The notes under the pieces are model-generated. The model was given only the letters and a program-made list of their open reading frames with translations, made no database searches and had not been told where the DNA came from. 64,000 nucleotides of DNA from Terfezia claveryi (taxonomy: Eukaryota > Ascomycota > Pezizomycetes > Pezizales > Pezizaceae). The first letter of the stretch is position 1; the number at the start of each line of letters is the position of its first letter. The position numbers were made by a program, and so were the translations under genes. Positions 45,173 through 57,951 of this stretch are shown here, piece by piece. The stretch lies in the NCBI GenBank assembly GCA_015179025.1, contig WHUX01000131.1:1-64000 (forward strand). The letters are read 5' to 3'.

Positions 45173-48100
45173 ATGGACGCCGCCATTGCAAAGCAGTATC
45201 GCCTAACGGACCTATTCCCTACAACATGGTCAGATCCAATTGAAGACAACCAAGTCGTCCTCCGAAAAGCCACTAGAGCGTCGACAGCTCGGTACTCCAT
45301 TCTCCAGGAGGAGGGCATGTCCCTGCGGAGCTCTGGAAACGTGCTCGACACAACCGTTCCCCAGGATGAAGCGGACCCCCTAGGCACCGCAAGCTCTGTT
45401 GTCAGGGTTTTAAGGCAGAGAGGGCTGCCGGTGGACGAGAATCTACTTCTACGTGCGTTTCGGCAAATTTGATAATTTGTTCTCAATTCTAATTGTAATA
45501 GGCAACCGGTATCTTGTTTCCTCCAAGACCTTTTCACCTGCAGCTTTCCTCCGCGATGTACATTCCAATGACACCACCGAGCAGCTCTCCCGAGGCCTCG
45601 AATTCCTCTCCCGTTCCATCGATCAGAAATCCGAGTCTCTCAAGGTTTTAGTAGAAAACAACTTTGATAGATTCGTCGCTGCCAAGGCAACAATAGAAGG
45701 AGTGTATACTGAGATGAAACAGACAAACCTCAATAAAGAACAGGAATGGGGTCTTGCTGGGATCAAGACACCTCTTACGGAAGCCGGAAGAAAAGCAGAC
45801 GAAATATTCGGCCCGGTGATGGAAAACAGGGGGAAAGAGGAGAAATATAGAGCTGCTCTAGGACTTGTCGAGAAGCACAAGGATTTATTGGAGATACCCA
45901 ATTTAATAATAGATTCGATCAAGAGGGTAAATCTAGTGTGAGGCTACATAAATCAGGAGGACTGGCTGACGAGGGTTCTTTAGAAAGACTACGAATTGTT
46001 GATCGAGGAATATCAGAAGGCTCGGAAGTGGATTACGGAGTCTCGGGCTCTGATACAAAAGGTGGCCAAGCTACAAGAGGCACAGCTGCATCAAATCATC
46101 ATTGCGGAAAAGGTCTGGACCGAGGTTGGGAAAATTGTGGAAGAGTTCAAGAGGGATACTTGGAAGAGACTGGTAGATACAAAGCAAGAGGATAACTTCC
46201 TCGAACTTATAAGGTGGGGATTGCTGCCCTGGTCTTGGGCCGTTGACACTAACCCGTTTACGCAGTATTCTGCTAGAGCTCGGAGTGGAAGATAACCCCA
46301 TATGGGTATGGTTATTATCAAGATACGATTACCTCAAAAACAAACTCAACCGAACATTTGAAAGAACACGGATAGAGATTGAAGGCACCAGGCTCTTTCT
46401 AGAAGCTTCTTAAGGAACATTCGCTGACATTTCCCCCCAGCGCTCCGCCGCAAGGTCGCTGAGGCACCCACCCCCTCAAATGCAATAATTGCCATGCACC
46501 TCCGCTCTTCCTTCCGCCGTATACCTGCGGGCACCTTAGCTCTTGACACTTCTGAAATAATTGCTCTTTGGGAATTAATCAATAACTCTCTCACCACCAT
46601 CCTCTCTCCCCAGGGTGGCATCTTATCGGAAGTCCTCACCTTCTGGGAGACAGCGCAAAACTTTCTCGAGGGCAAGACACAAGCTACCCTACCCGTGGGG
46701 ATAGACGATCAGTCTAGAAAGCACCATCGAATAAGCGAGGACGGGACCAAGACCCTCCGAGCTGGGGCTATAGAGCTTATAACGATACTTCGAGACAGCA
46801 TGTGTACACTATTCCAAGAGCCGCCAATAAATGATATTAGCAGCATTTACTCTCCCCCACCAGATACAACCACAACCCCAGCTAGTGTACCCCCAACGCC
46901 AGGAGGATTTGTGCCAATGTCTCCTTTGCCCTTGCGGGTACCGAGTAAAGGTGGTTTGAAGAAAGACCCAGAGGACGAATTTGCTTTCTTACCACCGGGA
47001 GCAAACTCTCTTGGCGGGGTGCATTACCTGAGTAAGATTTTGACGCTGCTTGGTAATGCTGCGTGCTTGTTGGCAGAGTTGCCAATTGGGCCCCAGGTGC
47101 AAGATAAGCTCAAATCTATGATTGTAGGGGCGAGAGAGAGGTGTGTGCATGCAGTTTGCATAGGGTGGCTGAGAGATGCGCAGAATTGTAAGGTCCTGGA
47201 GGATTGGACCCGGGCTCCGGAAAATAGGGATGTGACGAAAATGCCCGCCCAGTTTTTGCAGGTGGAAGCTGCTGTGATCGGAGGAATGCAGAAGCTGCTG
47301 TATCTAAGTGAGGTTAAGTCTTCGGAGATTATTGTATGTCTCTTCCAGCTATCTCATCAATTTATCTATGTGCGGTCTCAGGCTCAGATTTATATTTAGC
47401 CCCCACCGTCAACAAAACTCCTCACACACGTGCGAGGTCAGTTTGTTAGATCGCTTTATAAAGCCCTTCAAGGTATGCTTGAGAATACAAAGCGACCTAT
47501 GGCAACGGAAGAATGGAATGCGGAGCAGGAAACACTAGCAAGCCCTGTAGCCAGCGTAGCCCCACGGAATATGGTGAGCGGTATGGTGGATCAAAGTGAC
47601 AAGGTCAGTCCCTATCACGAGGGCTGGCAATTATTCTTGCATACATACTGATTTTAATATATTTTAGAACGTTCGTGTACTGCTTACCCTGAGTAACCTC
47701 CAACTCCTCAAATCCGAACTAATCCCCCAACTCATCTCCCAATTCGAAAGCGCCTTCTCAATTCAACTCACCGACGAGTCTAAGGTAGCACCCAACCATC
47801 CAATCTCCGCCCTCTCTAAAATAAATTCCAAATATAAACTCCAAAATCTTTCAACCCCCACTAACCCAAATAGACCATTCGCGACGCCCTCTCCCAACTC
47901 GACGAGCAACTCTTCACCGAATACACCCGCCCACACCTCCTTCACCTAACCACCTTGATTACCACCTCCATCCTCTCCCCCCACTGGTGCCTCTCCTCCC
48001 ATCCCCCCCCCAGCTCCGTAAAACCCTACATCCACAAAACTCTCCTTCACCTCGTCCACATACACACCGAAGTCAACACTACCTCCCCCGTGCTCACCAC

Positions 48101-48612
48101 CACCATTGTCTCACACCTCGCCGAGCGTATCTGCCACCTCATATTGGAATCCTTCCAAAAGCGACTTGATAATACAAATACCCCAACGAAGGCATTTCCA
48201 TTACCCGCGTTACTCCAGGCAACACTTGACGTGGAGTTTGTGACGAGTATTTTTGGAAGCCAGTATACGACGCAGAAGGCGCAAGAGTATCAGAGGGGGG
48301 TGTATCAGGTCTTGGATAGGGGGAGTAGTGAGGAGGCTAGGACGGAGATGCAGAGGGAGTTGGGGAAGGTGAAGACTATACTGCATAATGAGAGGAAGGG
48401 GACGAGGGCGCAGTTGTATGTGTTCCTGGGCCTGATTTTCTTATGGAATTAGTTTTACTGACTTAGGGTGGGGTGGCAGTCTCTGCTTTAGGTCCACGAA
48501 GAAAGGGAAGGATAAAGATGCGTCATCAGCAGCAGCAACAGTGGGAGGAAGGGATAGTGCGGCAAGTTCATCGACGTCAAGTATACCGAGGAGGGTTGGG
48601 GACTCGTACTAA
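45173..48612 (+). CDS. SEC5: Exocyst complex component Sec5 (about nine exons)
   Basis: Sec5 is a subunit of the exocyst, which tethers secretory vesicles to the plasma membrane at sites of growth. Exons are 45173-45452, 45502-45926, 45984-46213, 46266-46384, 46441-47333, 47400-47603, 47668-47784, 47874 to about 48408 and about 48481-48612. The start MDAAIAKQYRL fits ATG in a CCGCC context. Recognisable blocks are SRSIDQKSESLKVLVENNFD and LSRYDYLKNKLN in the N-terminal half, VHYLSKILTLLGNAACL in the middle and LHNERKGTRAQ...CFRSTKK near the end. The fourth intron (46385-46440) has GC-AG borders. The last junction is uncertain: an acceptor at 48480 keeps CFRSTKK in frame, but the matching donor near 48408 is weak. 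All other junctions agree in phase, so the gene looks intact. Confidence 0.9.
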
Positions 48613-48980
48613 ATGGTGGGGGTGGTGGTTGTAGAGGAGGAGGAGGATTTCCTACAGCTGGGTTGTTGGGCCTGGGGAGGCTTCCAATCCTTTCTTGTAA
48701 TTCTACTCCAGGCTCCTGCCTTAGGTGGAATACTTTTTCTCTCTAGTAGACGCTGTTCGAAGAAACAGCCAGCCGTGCACACGGGGTTCCCCATATTGGG
48801 TGAGAAGATGCATAGGACAGGGGGATAGCGAGGTTACGCGAATATAGTGGTAACTTTCTCAGGGTTACAACACCTTTGTTAGGGATGAGTGTTCGATGTA
48901 ATAAGAGGATATAGAGGATGCAATTATAGACCTTTGACTTTAAACACAATACAGAGGCTCACACCAAAAGTCTTTTGATT
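48613..48980. other. Intergenic downstream of SEC5, nothing recognised
   Basis: No domain or repeat stands out; this should hold the SEC5 3' UTR. Confidence 0.4.
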
Positions 48981-48981
48981 C

Positions 48982-49417
48982 TTCCAGTTTGGGAATCTTG
49001 CATACGCAATGTCTATGCACCGCATGCAGTTTGGCATTATTCAGCTCCAAAACGGGTTGCAATGGCAATGCAGCCATGTAGTGATGAGTTTTACCTTTAC
49101 TGTTACCTGTACTCTGTACTCTGCCGTGAATATAGTCATACTACCTTGAATATACCTAAATGGCTTATTATGTCCATAATGTGTCTTGCGGAGTATCCCA
49201 AGCCTGTTGCATTAGTGATGCATATGCGAAGTTGCTCCGCATACGCGAAGTAGACTTGGCATACTCTAGCAGACGACATCTTGCACTACTTAGAGCAACT
49301 AGGTAAAGGCAAAACGAATCGCTACATGGCTGGTATAAAATGCATTGGAGCTGAATAATGCTAAGCTGCATGTGGTGCATAGACATTGCATTTGCAAGAT
49401 TCCAAACCGAAAAGACC
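48982..49417. mobile_element. Palindromic MITE-like element
   Basis: The left arm reads TTTGGGAATCTTGCATACGC, AATGTCTATGCACC...CAGCTCC (48988-49050). Its complement lies at about 49350-49412 (GGAGCTGAATAATGC...GCAAGATTCCAAA). With mismatches the pairing continues inward (GCAGCCATGTAG with CTACATGGCTGG; TTTTACCTTTAC with GTAAAGGCAAAA), giving arms of about 125 bp around an axis near 49200. No coding capacity. Confidence 0.8.
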
Positions 49418-49419
49418 CT

Positions 49420-51143
49420 CCGTATGTATAATCGCCTGTGGATATGTACTCGAAGCATAGTCCAAACGAAAATTGTGGTGACTGCTTCACTGGGAGGCAT
49501 TCTTTATGGGCTCAATCTTCCAAATTAGTCTCATGGCCAGCATGGTTAGGTATACTACGGATTTGATACCAAGTATAGTATTTGTCTGTTCAGGGTAAGA
49601 AAAAAAAAACCTCTTGATAATTTCCTTTGCAGTTCCAACTTGTTGTATGTAATTCTTCATTTGCATTGGATATAGATCCTAGATATATTTATATCAGGCT
49701 AGAGTTACACACCTTGGTAGTTTTCTGGTGAGAAGATATTGCCCTTTTGGTCTGGTTATTGGATTATTTTAGATGGATCAGGGGCCTTCTCTCTCGCCGT
49801 TAGACTAACAACTTACCCTGAGCAGATAAACCGCAAAAATAATATAGGGAACCCTACACTTTATTACAATCGGATCCAGACCTTAATTCCTCCCCTGCCT
49901 GCCACTTTCAGTGCTTGATACTACCCCTCATTTTGGGTGTTTTGTGAGATATCGATAAGGGCTTGAGTTGGTGAGCGACTGCAGTTACCCTCAACACCCT
50001 AATCTGTGCCAAAAGGAAGTTGTGCCATCGTATCCATCAATATAATCAGCAACAGGAATGTTCTCCAATTTTTTTTTCACCCTGATTCTTGTTTGTTTCA
50101 TATAAGATTGCTCCTTCTTTATTATTATTATTTATTTATGAAACAAACATAAATTTAAAAAGATTGTTCAAATTGATTCTTGGATACATCCTTCCCACAA
50201 CACCTGCTACTGGTACCTTACGTACTGGTACAGGTACAATCCGATATGACCTTCATGTCATGCTGGGGATGCGGGCTAACCAATCCTCCCAGTGCCACTT
50301 ATTAACAACCAACACCTTCTCCCTGTCTAACGCTTCAAACCTATTCCTTCTTGAGGGGGATGGTTCTCAGCCTCGCCTAGAAGTTGTGGAACAATTCTAC
50401 TTTTTTTTTTTTTTTTTCTTTTTTTTTTCTTGCCAGTCTCATTTCTATAGTCGTCGTGCTAAATAGGCACCCCCTCCGCGGAAAGTTTCTAATAACGCAA
50501 TAACAAGAATCAACATGTAGGATTCACTTGCCTGAAAGGGGATTGGGCTTGGTGTATAAAATCCTTCCCATTTCGTTACAAGAAGCTCGCATTATATATC
50601 TAATCCGAACCTACCAGTTTCTTATTTTCGCGTACAAATTCTGGTAGTCCTGCTTATATCGAGTGAATAGAACTTAAAGCAAATCAAAAAAAAATCCAAT
50701 TAGAAAGAGCGAGTAAAAACAGAGTTTCAAGTTCTATTACAACAGCAAATATAAAATATACATCGATTGACATCAGATGTTCACCTTGTCTGATTTGTTG
50801 AATTGTACTGTGCTTTGGTCCTATACTGATCCTAAGAGTAGAGGGTAAAAGTTGAGCGAGGTGACTTATCTTAGAACCTACGGTCTGCTTCAGCAGATGT
50901 AGAAAAGGAGATATTGATACGAGAACGACATAGATGCGGTCGATCTGAGCTGAGTTTCGAGTACCCAAAGGTGCAGTCTGCGGGCCCTGTCATCCCCGCA
51001 TGTTTATCGGGTCCGCTTTGATAAAACCGATCTAGGTCGCTAAAACCCAAGAGCGGCGACACCAAAATCTAGGTTTTGTAGAATCTCATTACACTAGAAG
51101 GCACTACTACATCTCCTTATGTCCTAGACCTGCCCCCCCCACT
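49420..51143. other. Intergenic, no gene recognised
   Basis: Contains a T-run at 50400-50430 and AT-rich sequence. No supported gene. Confidence 0.5.
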
Positions 51144-53148
51144 CTATGCCACCAATATATCCTTCACATCCTCAACACCACAACTTCGGGAACCAGTGCT
51201 TGACCCTGAGTTATCAACCCAACCACGTTCTGCACAGCCTCCTGCCCTTCCCTGCCCCACGACCCCCCTCAACCCACCAAAGCTAAGGACGTCCGCGATC
51301 CTCTCCATCCCGCTAAACAACATAACCAGCCTATCAACTCCCATACCCCAACCAGCCGTAGGCGGTAATCCCCATTCCAGCGCAGCAACAAACGCCTCAT
51401 CCGCGACTTTCTGCTGCTGCTCAGCCTTTTCATCCCCGACTGAAGAACTTTCCTCTAAATTCTTCCAATTGACTTGGTCAAGGAATTTCCGGCGTTGTTC
51501 AGTAGGGGAATTTTCTTCCTCATAGGCGTTCACGAGTTCTTTGCCTCGGATGAAAAGTTCTACGCGAGTTGAGACTCTACGGCCTTGCTCATCGAGTGTA
51601 GATTTTGACAGGGGGGAGAGGCATTCCGGGTGGTGGGTTATGAATGTTGGTTGGGTGCATAAGGGCTCGAGAAACATAGAAGAAAGTTTATCGAGGAGAC
51701 GGGGAAGAGTGGGATATGTTGGGATAGTGATGTTTTTTCTCCCGAAGAGGGTAAGAAGCTGCTTGGTTGCTTCTTCTGGATTGGAAAGGTCTGGGAGGGA
51801 TTCCCCTAATGCTTCTTCGAGAGCGGGGATGAATTTGATTTGTTTGAAGGGTATAGAGAAGTCAACATCGAGTTGTGACAACGTGGTATACTTCGTCTCC
51901 TTGAGCTTTTGAACATGAGTAGCTAGCCCCAGTAAGAGGCGCTCAGTGAAGGAGGTCAAGTCCTCGAGGTTTGCATACGCCTGATAGAATTCACAGGTAG
52001 TAAATTCCGGATTATGCGTATTATCAATCCCCTCATTCCTAAACTGGGTGCCGATTTCAAATACCCGTTCCATACCACCAACGACTAGCCGTTTAAGCCA
52101 CAACTCGGGCGCAATCCTTAAGGCGAGTTTATGGCCACGGTATACGGTGGCTTCGGTGAGGAAGGGTTTTGCAATGGCACCTCCTGCGGCATCACCGATA
52201 ATCGGAGTTGTGACCTCGGTGAAGTTTTGATTAATAAAACTCTGGCGAATATGTTGGATGATATCTGCCCGGAGGCGGAGAATCTCAGAAGCTTCAGGAC
52301 GGATCATAAGGTCAACGTGCCTGTGTTGGAAGCGCTTCTCTATATCTTGAATATTCGTCGGCGGGGTATGGAGACATGGGGCAAGCAATTCCATATTGGT
52401 TGTTGCAAAGACTGATAGTTCCCCTGTGGGCGTTTTGCCAATGTACCCGCTCAGGCCTAGTACACCAAGTTACTGAATAGTTCACGAACGATTGACTAGA
52501 GGAAACAGACTTACTCACAATATCCCCCATACTCAAGCTCAGTAAATTCTCCTTGTAATCCTGGACATCGCCACCAACATCTCTGAAGTTAGACACAACT
52601 TGTAACTTCACACCATCCTGGAGGAGGTCGAAGAAACATAACTTTGACGAGACGTCCCGCTTTCTTTTAATCCTTCCTTTAGAAATTAGCGAATGTGTTT
52701 CAAAGGGGACGTCATATACTGCATAATCTGGCGTCCGCGTCATCGCTAAATTATGCGGTATCATTGACGCTTTCGTGTGCTAACCTCGAATGGTGACAAT
52801 GGTATTTGAGAAAATCTTGCCAGGCTCAATACCCGAATATTTTAGCCTGAGGAAGGCGAAAGTTTCCGTTCGCGGATCGGCACGTATCCGAGGGTATAGC
52901 AACGAGGCATCGCTGTTTTTTAACAGTACTCTTCGAGCTGCGGACTGCGCGCTGGCTCGCTGGATCGCGAGTGGGTTACTCGAAGGGCCTTTTTTCTTCT
53001 GGGACACAGCATCCGTGGGAGAAGTAGCAGCAGCAGGAGGGAGAGGGGGAGGAGTAGACGTTGCAGAAATCCATCGCAGCTGCAGCCGTGACCGTGTGGC
53101 GGCAATGGTCTGCCATTGGAGTGTGAAGAGAAGCCTCGGTCTATTCAT
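51144..53148 (-). CDS. MSK1: Lysyl-tRNA synthetase, mitochondrial (612 aa, three exons)
   Basis: This class II enzyme charges mitochondrial tRNA-Lys with lysine. Exons are 53148-52785, 52676-52515 and 52456-51144. Introns are GTTAGC...AAAG (phase 1) and GTAAGT...CTAG (phase 1), joining IRG to RIKRKR and MGDIV to SLSGYIGKT. The Arg/Ser-rich N-terminus with few acidic residues suits mitochondrial import. An OB-fold anticodon-binding domain covers about residues 105-215. The catalytic part shows motif 2 (FEIGTQFRNEGID...HNPEFT), the lysine-site ELVNAYEE and motif 3 (GWGMGVDRLVMLFSG). Family length and order are normal. The C-terminal tail after motif 3 is Gly-rich. It lies head to head with TIM10 (576 bp apart), another mitochondrial gene. 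Called mitochondrial from the N-terminus and divergence from cytosolic LysRS. Confidence 0.94.
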
Positions 53149-53724
53149 GCTGCTAGGAGGCTTTCACGAGTTAGAAATTGTCTCGGTAGAATATACTGAA
53201 GGTCACGGGTGGTGGAGGAGTTCATGATGAGAGGATGTGGTATCAGAGAGAAGATTATGCATTGTGAAGTCATAGATGAGCCAGAAGCAAGTCTCATTCG
53301 CAACGGTTCTAATGTTTTGGATAAATCATCATATTACCACGGAGGCCCAGGCCCAACTACATTTGAAATGCAATTGGGCTTTAGAGAGGGGAGGACGTCG
53401 AAAAGACTTACTGAGTTGCTTGTGAGTTTCAAGGATTTTCTGATCTCAGGTCTTCTGGTTCCCACAACCAAGGATGTGGTGAACGAAGATGAGGGATTTG
53501 AAGCTGGACAGACAACTTTTGGAGGTTCCTATGTTTCGCCAAGCCATGAAACATTTCAGATGATGAGTAAGCGACCTCCTGCAGAGCCCCCGTAGTCTCA
53601 TGCCAGGGTCTTGGCATGAGACTAGAGCAATCCAGATTCAGATCTGGATAAGATAAGATCTGAAATTTCCTAGTCGCCTGCAACACTGGCTAGACCTTCA
53701 ATTCAACTCCAACAACGCTTCAAC
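53149..53724. promoter_or_regulatory. Divergent MSK1/TIM10 upstream region
   Basis: 576 bp between start codons of two divergently transcribed genes for mitochondrial proteins. A 128-codon frame (53209-53595, +) crosses it but shows no domain and is probably chance. Confidence 0.5.
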
Positions 53725-54167
53725 ATGTCCTTCCTCGGTTTTGGCGCCCGCCCGCAGCCTACCAGCGCGGAGAAGCTGGCCATGGCAGAGATGGAGATGG
53801 ATATCATGGCGCATATGATCAACAAGTGCGTTTGTCTACCTATCGCCTCCCGTTCAGATGTTGATATGCTGATATGTTGTGTTGGGAGTTCTGGTTAGGC
53901 TAGGAGATACGTGCTTCAAAAAGTGCGTGAGCAATGATTATAAAGATACCGAGTTGAACAAGGGCGAGTCAGTATGTCTGGACAGATGTGTACACAAGTT
54001 CGTCGAAGCTTTCCAGAAGGTACCGTACACATTAAACCTGTCTCGCTCTCCCAAAGCTATGAAATGGGCATGGAAACGGATTGACACAATATACGTAGAT
54101 CGGTCAACAAATCAACGAGAAGACAACTCAACAGGGTGCCGCGGCCGCGGCGTTAGGGGGGAGGTAA
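53725..54167 (+). CDS. TIM10: Small Tim chaperone Tim10 (96 aa, three exons)
   Basis: Tim10 pairs with Tim9 as a hexameric chaperone of the mitochondrial intermembrane space that escorts hydrophobic precursors to the inner and outer membranes. Exons are 53725-53825, 53899-54019 and 54099-54167. Introns are GTGCGT...TTAG (phase 2) and GTACCG...GTAG (phase 0). The twin CX3C motifs, CFKKC and CLDRC, are present with the signature [13 protein letters not shown] between and after them, which separates Tim10 from Tim9, Tim8 and Tim13. The N-terminus MSFLGFG...PTSAEKLA is typical. There is no cleavable presequence, as expected for import by the Mia40 route. The short final exon ends in an Ala/Gly-rich tail. 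The gene looks intact. Confidence 0.95.
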
Positions 54168-54479
54168 ATTAATAGTTAGTCATATAACCGGACAGAGCAA
54201 TTGACTTCTACACAAAGTCCAATGAATATGTACTCTATCATAGGATAGGCTGTTACATTACGGATATTCGTAGGAATGCTCATATATTAGTTAAAGGCTC
54301 TAATGTAAAACAAGAGACTCAAAGTGACTATATCTATACGTAAAATGGTTGGAAACAGAAAATACCATGCCCTTCGTTGCTGAATGAAATTAAGTAGCAG
54401 TAGTAGTAATGCCTAGCCCTATATAAACTCCGTGAAAACGCCGCCACAAGATGCTTGCTTACTCTTTGATATTGCACTC
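54168..54479. other. Convergent intergenic region between TIM10 and the STB6-like gene
   Basis: About 310 bp holding both 3' UTRs; nothing else seen. Confidence 0.5.
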
Positions 54480-57392
54480 TCACATCACCTTCATTTGACT
54501 CCCCTCACCCCTACCCCATGCCGTCCAACCCCACGCCCACGACAGCCACCCCTGCATATTGGAAGCGGGTTCCAAACCTTCCACCCTCTTCTCCAACTCT
54601 TCAACCTGCCGTCCAAGGTCCCCCACCCACTCTTCAACTTCATCAACCTTCCCCACTAACGCTTCAATTTCGTACTGCAGTTTAGGGCGTAATAACTCCA
54701 CCTCCTTCAACTCGTCCATTAACACCTGGCTTTCCCTCTCTATGACCTCATTCCCCAGTTCATCCATATAGTTAAACCTAAGCAAATTCTGGCGATAAAG
54801 CCCCTCTAACTCTTGTATCCTTTCATCAAGAATTGGTAGAAAGCTTTTAACATCCCCTATCCTCTCCCCAGTCCATTCACCCACCTCTTCCTCGGCCTTA
54901 ACCATCATCCCTCTCGCCTGCTTCAGGCACCCCCCATATGCTATTACTGTGCTACCATCTGGTTCGACTTCGAGATAGTCTTCTTCCCCAATTCCCTCCC
55001 ACCCCAAAATAGCCTCCTCCGCACACCCAAATGACATCCGCCTTGGAAACCAGTCCCCATGTCTCTTACTTTCCCATCTCTCTACTACCTCCGAGAAGCT
55101 TTGACTCCTCCCCCAGTGCCCCCCAGTGCCAAGTTCCCCATTAGGGCCAATCAACCCTCCTAAGGCACTTTTAAATTCCGGTGATTGATTCGCCAGCCTC
55201 TCCAGCGCATCTTGGTAGGCCTGAACTGAGCCTGAGACAGAGGGATCTCCATTCCCTATTCCAGTGCCTCCGGTTTGAGGTACGAACTCCATCATGACTG
55301 TACCATCAGGCTTCCGCTCCAGTATTTTCTCAAAGGGGGCTTCTGTGTCGGAGCCTTGTTTTATAGGGCTAATTAACTCTGTGGTTCGGTGAATGTCAGA
55401 TTTCGATGTAACAATGCTATCATTGTGAAATGGCGATCTTATTGACATGGCTATGGGTGAGTCGGTGTGGTAAGTATCATAGGTTGCACTGTCACCAACA
55501 GGCTTCGTTTGTGGCACATGAATAGTTGTAGAATCACTCTTCGCAGCCTCCTGGTCACCGTGTTGCACCAATGTCAAGGAAGGCTTCTTCCCGAATTCCA
55601 AAACCGGTGATGAAGAGGACGCCGTACCAATATTCCCTAAAGCACGTTTTTGTTCATCTGTAGCCTGGACTACGTCATTAGTACAGGACATATTATCCTG
55701 TGCGTATTTCCTCGAGGCCCGCTTCGTGACTTGTCCGGATATTCCCGATGCCACACCAGTGGCTACGTCCTTAATCTTTCCCAGTCCAGTCTTTGCATCG
55801 TTCATCCTGTTGTTCATCGTTTTGAACATCGCCTTGCGTAATGGGTCTCGGCTATCTGAATGAGGCGGTTGTGCATGCCCATGAAAGCCAACTTGTGCCG
55901 TGGGGTACGCTGGCGCACTCAGAAGGTACGAAGTCGAGTTTTCCTCAGGAGGTGCAACATTTGGGTCATTTTTCAAATCATAAGGGCCAATTACTAGGGG
56001 GGTAAGGTTCTTATTTGTGCGTACCGGTGCCCCATTCATGCTGGGTATTGGGGCGCTATTCCTCCTAGGGCCACCGTCCCCGAATGACATGGCGCTACTC
56101 TGAGTCTGTAGGGACTTCATGGGCTTCCCGCGCCACAAATGTTTAGCCCGCTCCCCAGATAGATGCACAATAAACTTCTCGAGATCACAAGTCTCCATTT
56201 CCACTTTATGAGTTTTCCCAGACATCTCCGCCACAGTAGACTTGATAGCCTTTGGGACCATCCCATACTTATCCCCTGATGAGCCCTTGATGGTAATTCG
56301 ATGAAGCTTGTCCACTGTCTCTCTATCTAATCTCCTTGTCCGACGTAATTTGTGCTGTTTCTGGAAATACCCAATTGCTCCCTTTAAACCGGATATATCA
56401 AAGGCATCCTTAGGCACTGGTGCTCCACACAACGATAGCCGATTCCGTGCACCAATCATCATTCCCAACAACGCAGCGACAGTGGTAGGGCCAAGAATGC
56501 CGTCCGAAGGCTCCGCATTATAGAAATCCGTCCCATATTCTGCCCACCATTTCCTGATCGCTCGTTCTGTCTCATCACATAGCAGCCCATCCCCGAAATG
56601 CTTATCAAGTTTCTGAAACATTATCAATGCGAGCTGGCATAATCTCACCAACTCAATCACCGAAAATCTGAACTCCACCCCCTCACATGTCCGGAAAAGC
56701 TGGTGGAATTTTGCTTTTGCAGCGTCTGTGGGGGCCGTCAGTGTTAACGCTATCCTGCCGCTACACCCCATACGCTTTAAGTCCTCGTTGACGATGAAGT
56801 CCTCTTTGTGTTCTAGTACATTTCCGTCTGATACTGCAATGACAGTCAGATCTGATGAAAGGTTACTGAGGTTCGTAACCATCAGTGTCCCAAGAGGAGT
56901 CTGTTTTTCACGGCCATAATATCGTACGAAACGGAAGTAATTTGCCAACTCCCTTCCCCAACGGGACTCGTCCTTGTCGATGCTGAGTATACCAACTAGG
57001 ATCTTGTGTGAAGGGTGCCCAGTGTACGTTGCTATCGTAAAAGTTGGGTGACTCCGTGAACAAGCCCATTGCTCAACCAGGTAAATCTCATAACCTTCAA
57101 GTTGCTGCTGAGGTTTCACGACCTTGACGCAAGGATCCTGGACCAGGTAATAGGTGGCAATCTACAACCCAAAGTTAGTAGGTACTGAAAGACAGGCTGT
57201 TGGGTAAGTACACCATACTGGGTCTGAGACAACGAGGTGAAATCGTCCAGGCCCCGGCTCGCGAATTGCACCCTGCGCTGGCTCGGTAGCTGCATGTTGA
57301 CCTGTAGCTCCAATATTTGAGCTGGTGGGCAAAAATCTTGGTGATGTCGTCTCCACAGCGTGTGCAAAAGCTGACGATAGCGAGCTAGGCAT
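54480..57392 (-). CDS. STB6-like protein, putative Sin3-binding (951 aa, two exons)
   Basis: Exons are 57392-57219 and 57161-54480. The 57-bp intron is GTATGG...TGTAG, phase 0, joining SDP to IATYYLVQDP. The conserved N-terminal region continues through LEGYEIYLVEQWACSR and HPTFTIATYTG, the hallmark of the fungal STB6/STB2 family, up to about residue 330 (QKQHKLRRTRRLD). Yeast Stb6 was named as a binding partner of the Sin3 corepressor, so a role in transcriptional repression is a family-level inference. The middle (about 380-640) is low-complexity and Ser/Thr-rich. The C-terminal part (about 780-925) is Glu/Leu-rich with heptad spacing, a likely coiled coil. The start MPSSLSSAF was chosen because it precedes the conserved block in frame. 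The gene is intact. Confidence 0.85.
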
Positions 57393-57949
57393 ATCAAAGT
57401 CCTGTTCAGGTCGTGATCTGCTGCAGTATGTGGAGCCCAGGTCGTTGTTCCTCGATCAAGAGCTCGATTGTGTGAAAAGGGGCGACTATACTATGGGCGC
57501 CCTGGGAAATTCACAGGATAGGTTCGAACACGATAAAGCATGCTGTTGGTGGGTGTATTCCGTATTTGTCGGATTTTTTCAAGATGCAAATGAGAGCTGC
57601 TGGTGGATCAGTTGACGAGTAATGGGTAATTTCAAGGGTAGCATCCTAGGTTCTGAAACAATTCACAAGCAACGGCGCAAGCAGGGAAGTGTCATCGGCC
57701 TCATCGAGCCAAGGGGACGCAGTGGCTTGGCAACGTTCAGAAAACGGTTGGTCAAATGATGGGAACGGTAGTAGTACAGTATCTCTGTATAGGCCCTAAG
57801 TTACTGCATACATGTATGTGCATAGGTGTTGGTATGCACGCATATGCAGGCTACCCAAATAGGCAGGTGGAAAGACTTTTGGTGTGAGGGTGGATCGAGA
57901 CTAGTTAGGTATTCGAGTTTAGTCTGGTTGGCACAACATCCTACCAGAC
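57393..57949. other. Upstream region of the STB6-like gene
   Basis: No gene recognised. Motif copy 10 lies at its end. Confidence 0.4.
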
Positions 57950-57951
57950 TA
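57920..57951 (+). repeat. Dispersed motif, copy 10
   Basis: TAGTCTGGTTGGCACAAC then ATCCTACCAGACTA; the two ends (TAGTCTGG and CCAGACTA) are complementary. Confidence 0.85.

Noticed and set aside
53209..53595. 128-codon ORF between MSK1 and TIM10
   Set aside because: No recognisable domain, and it occupies a short divergent promoter; likely chance.
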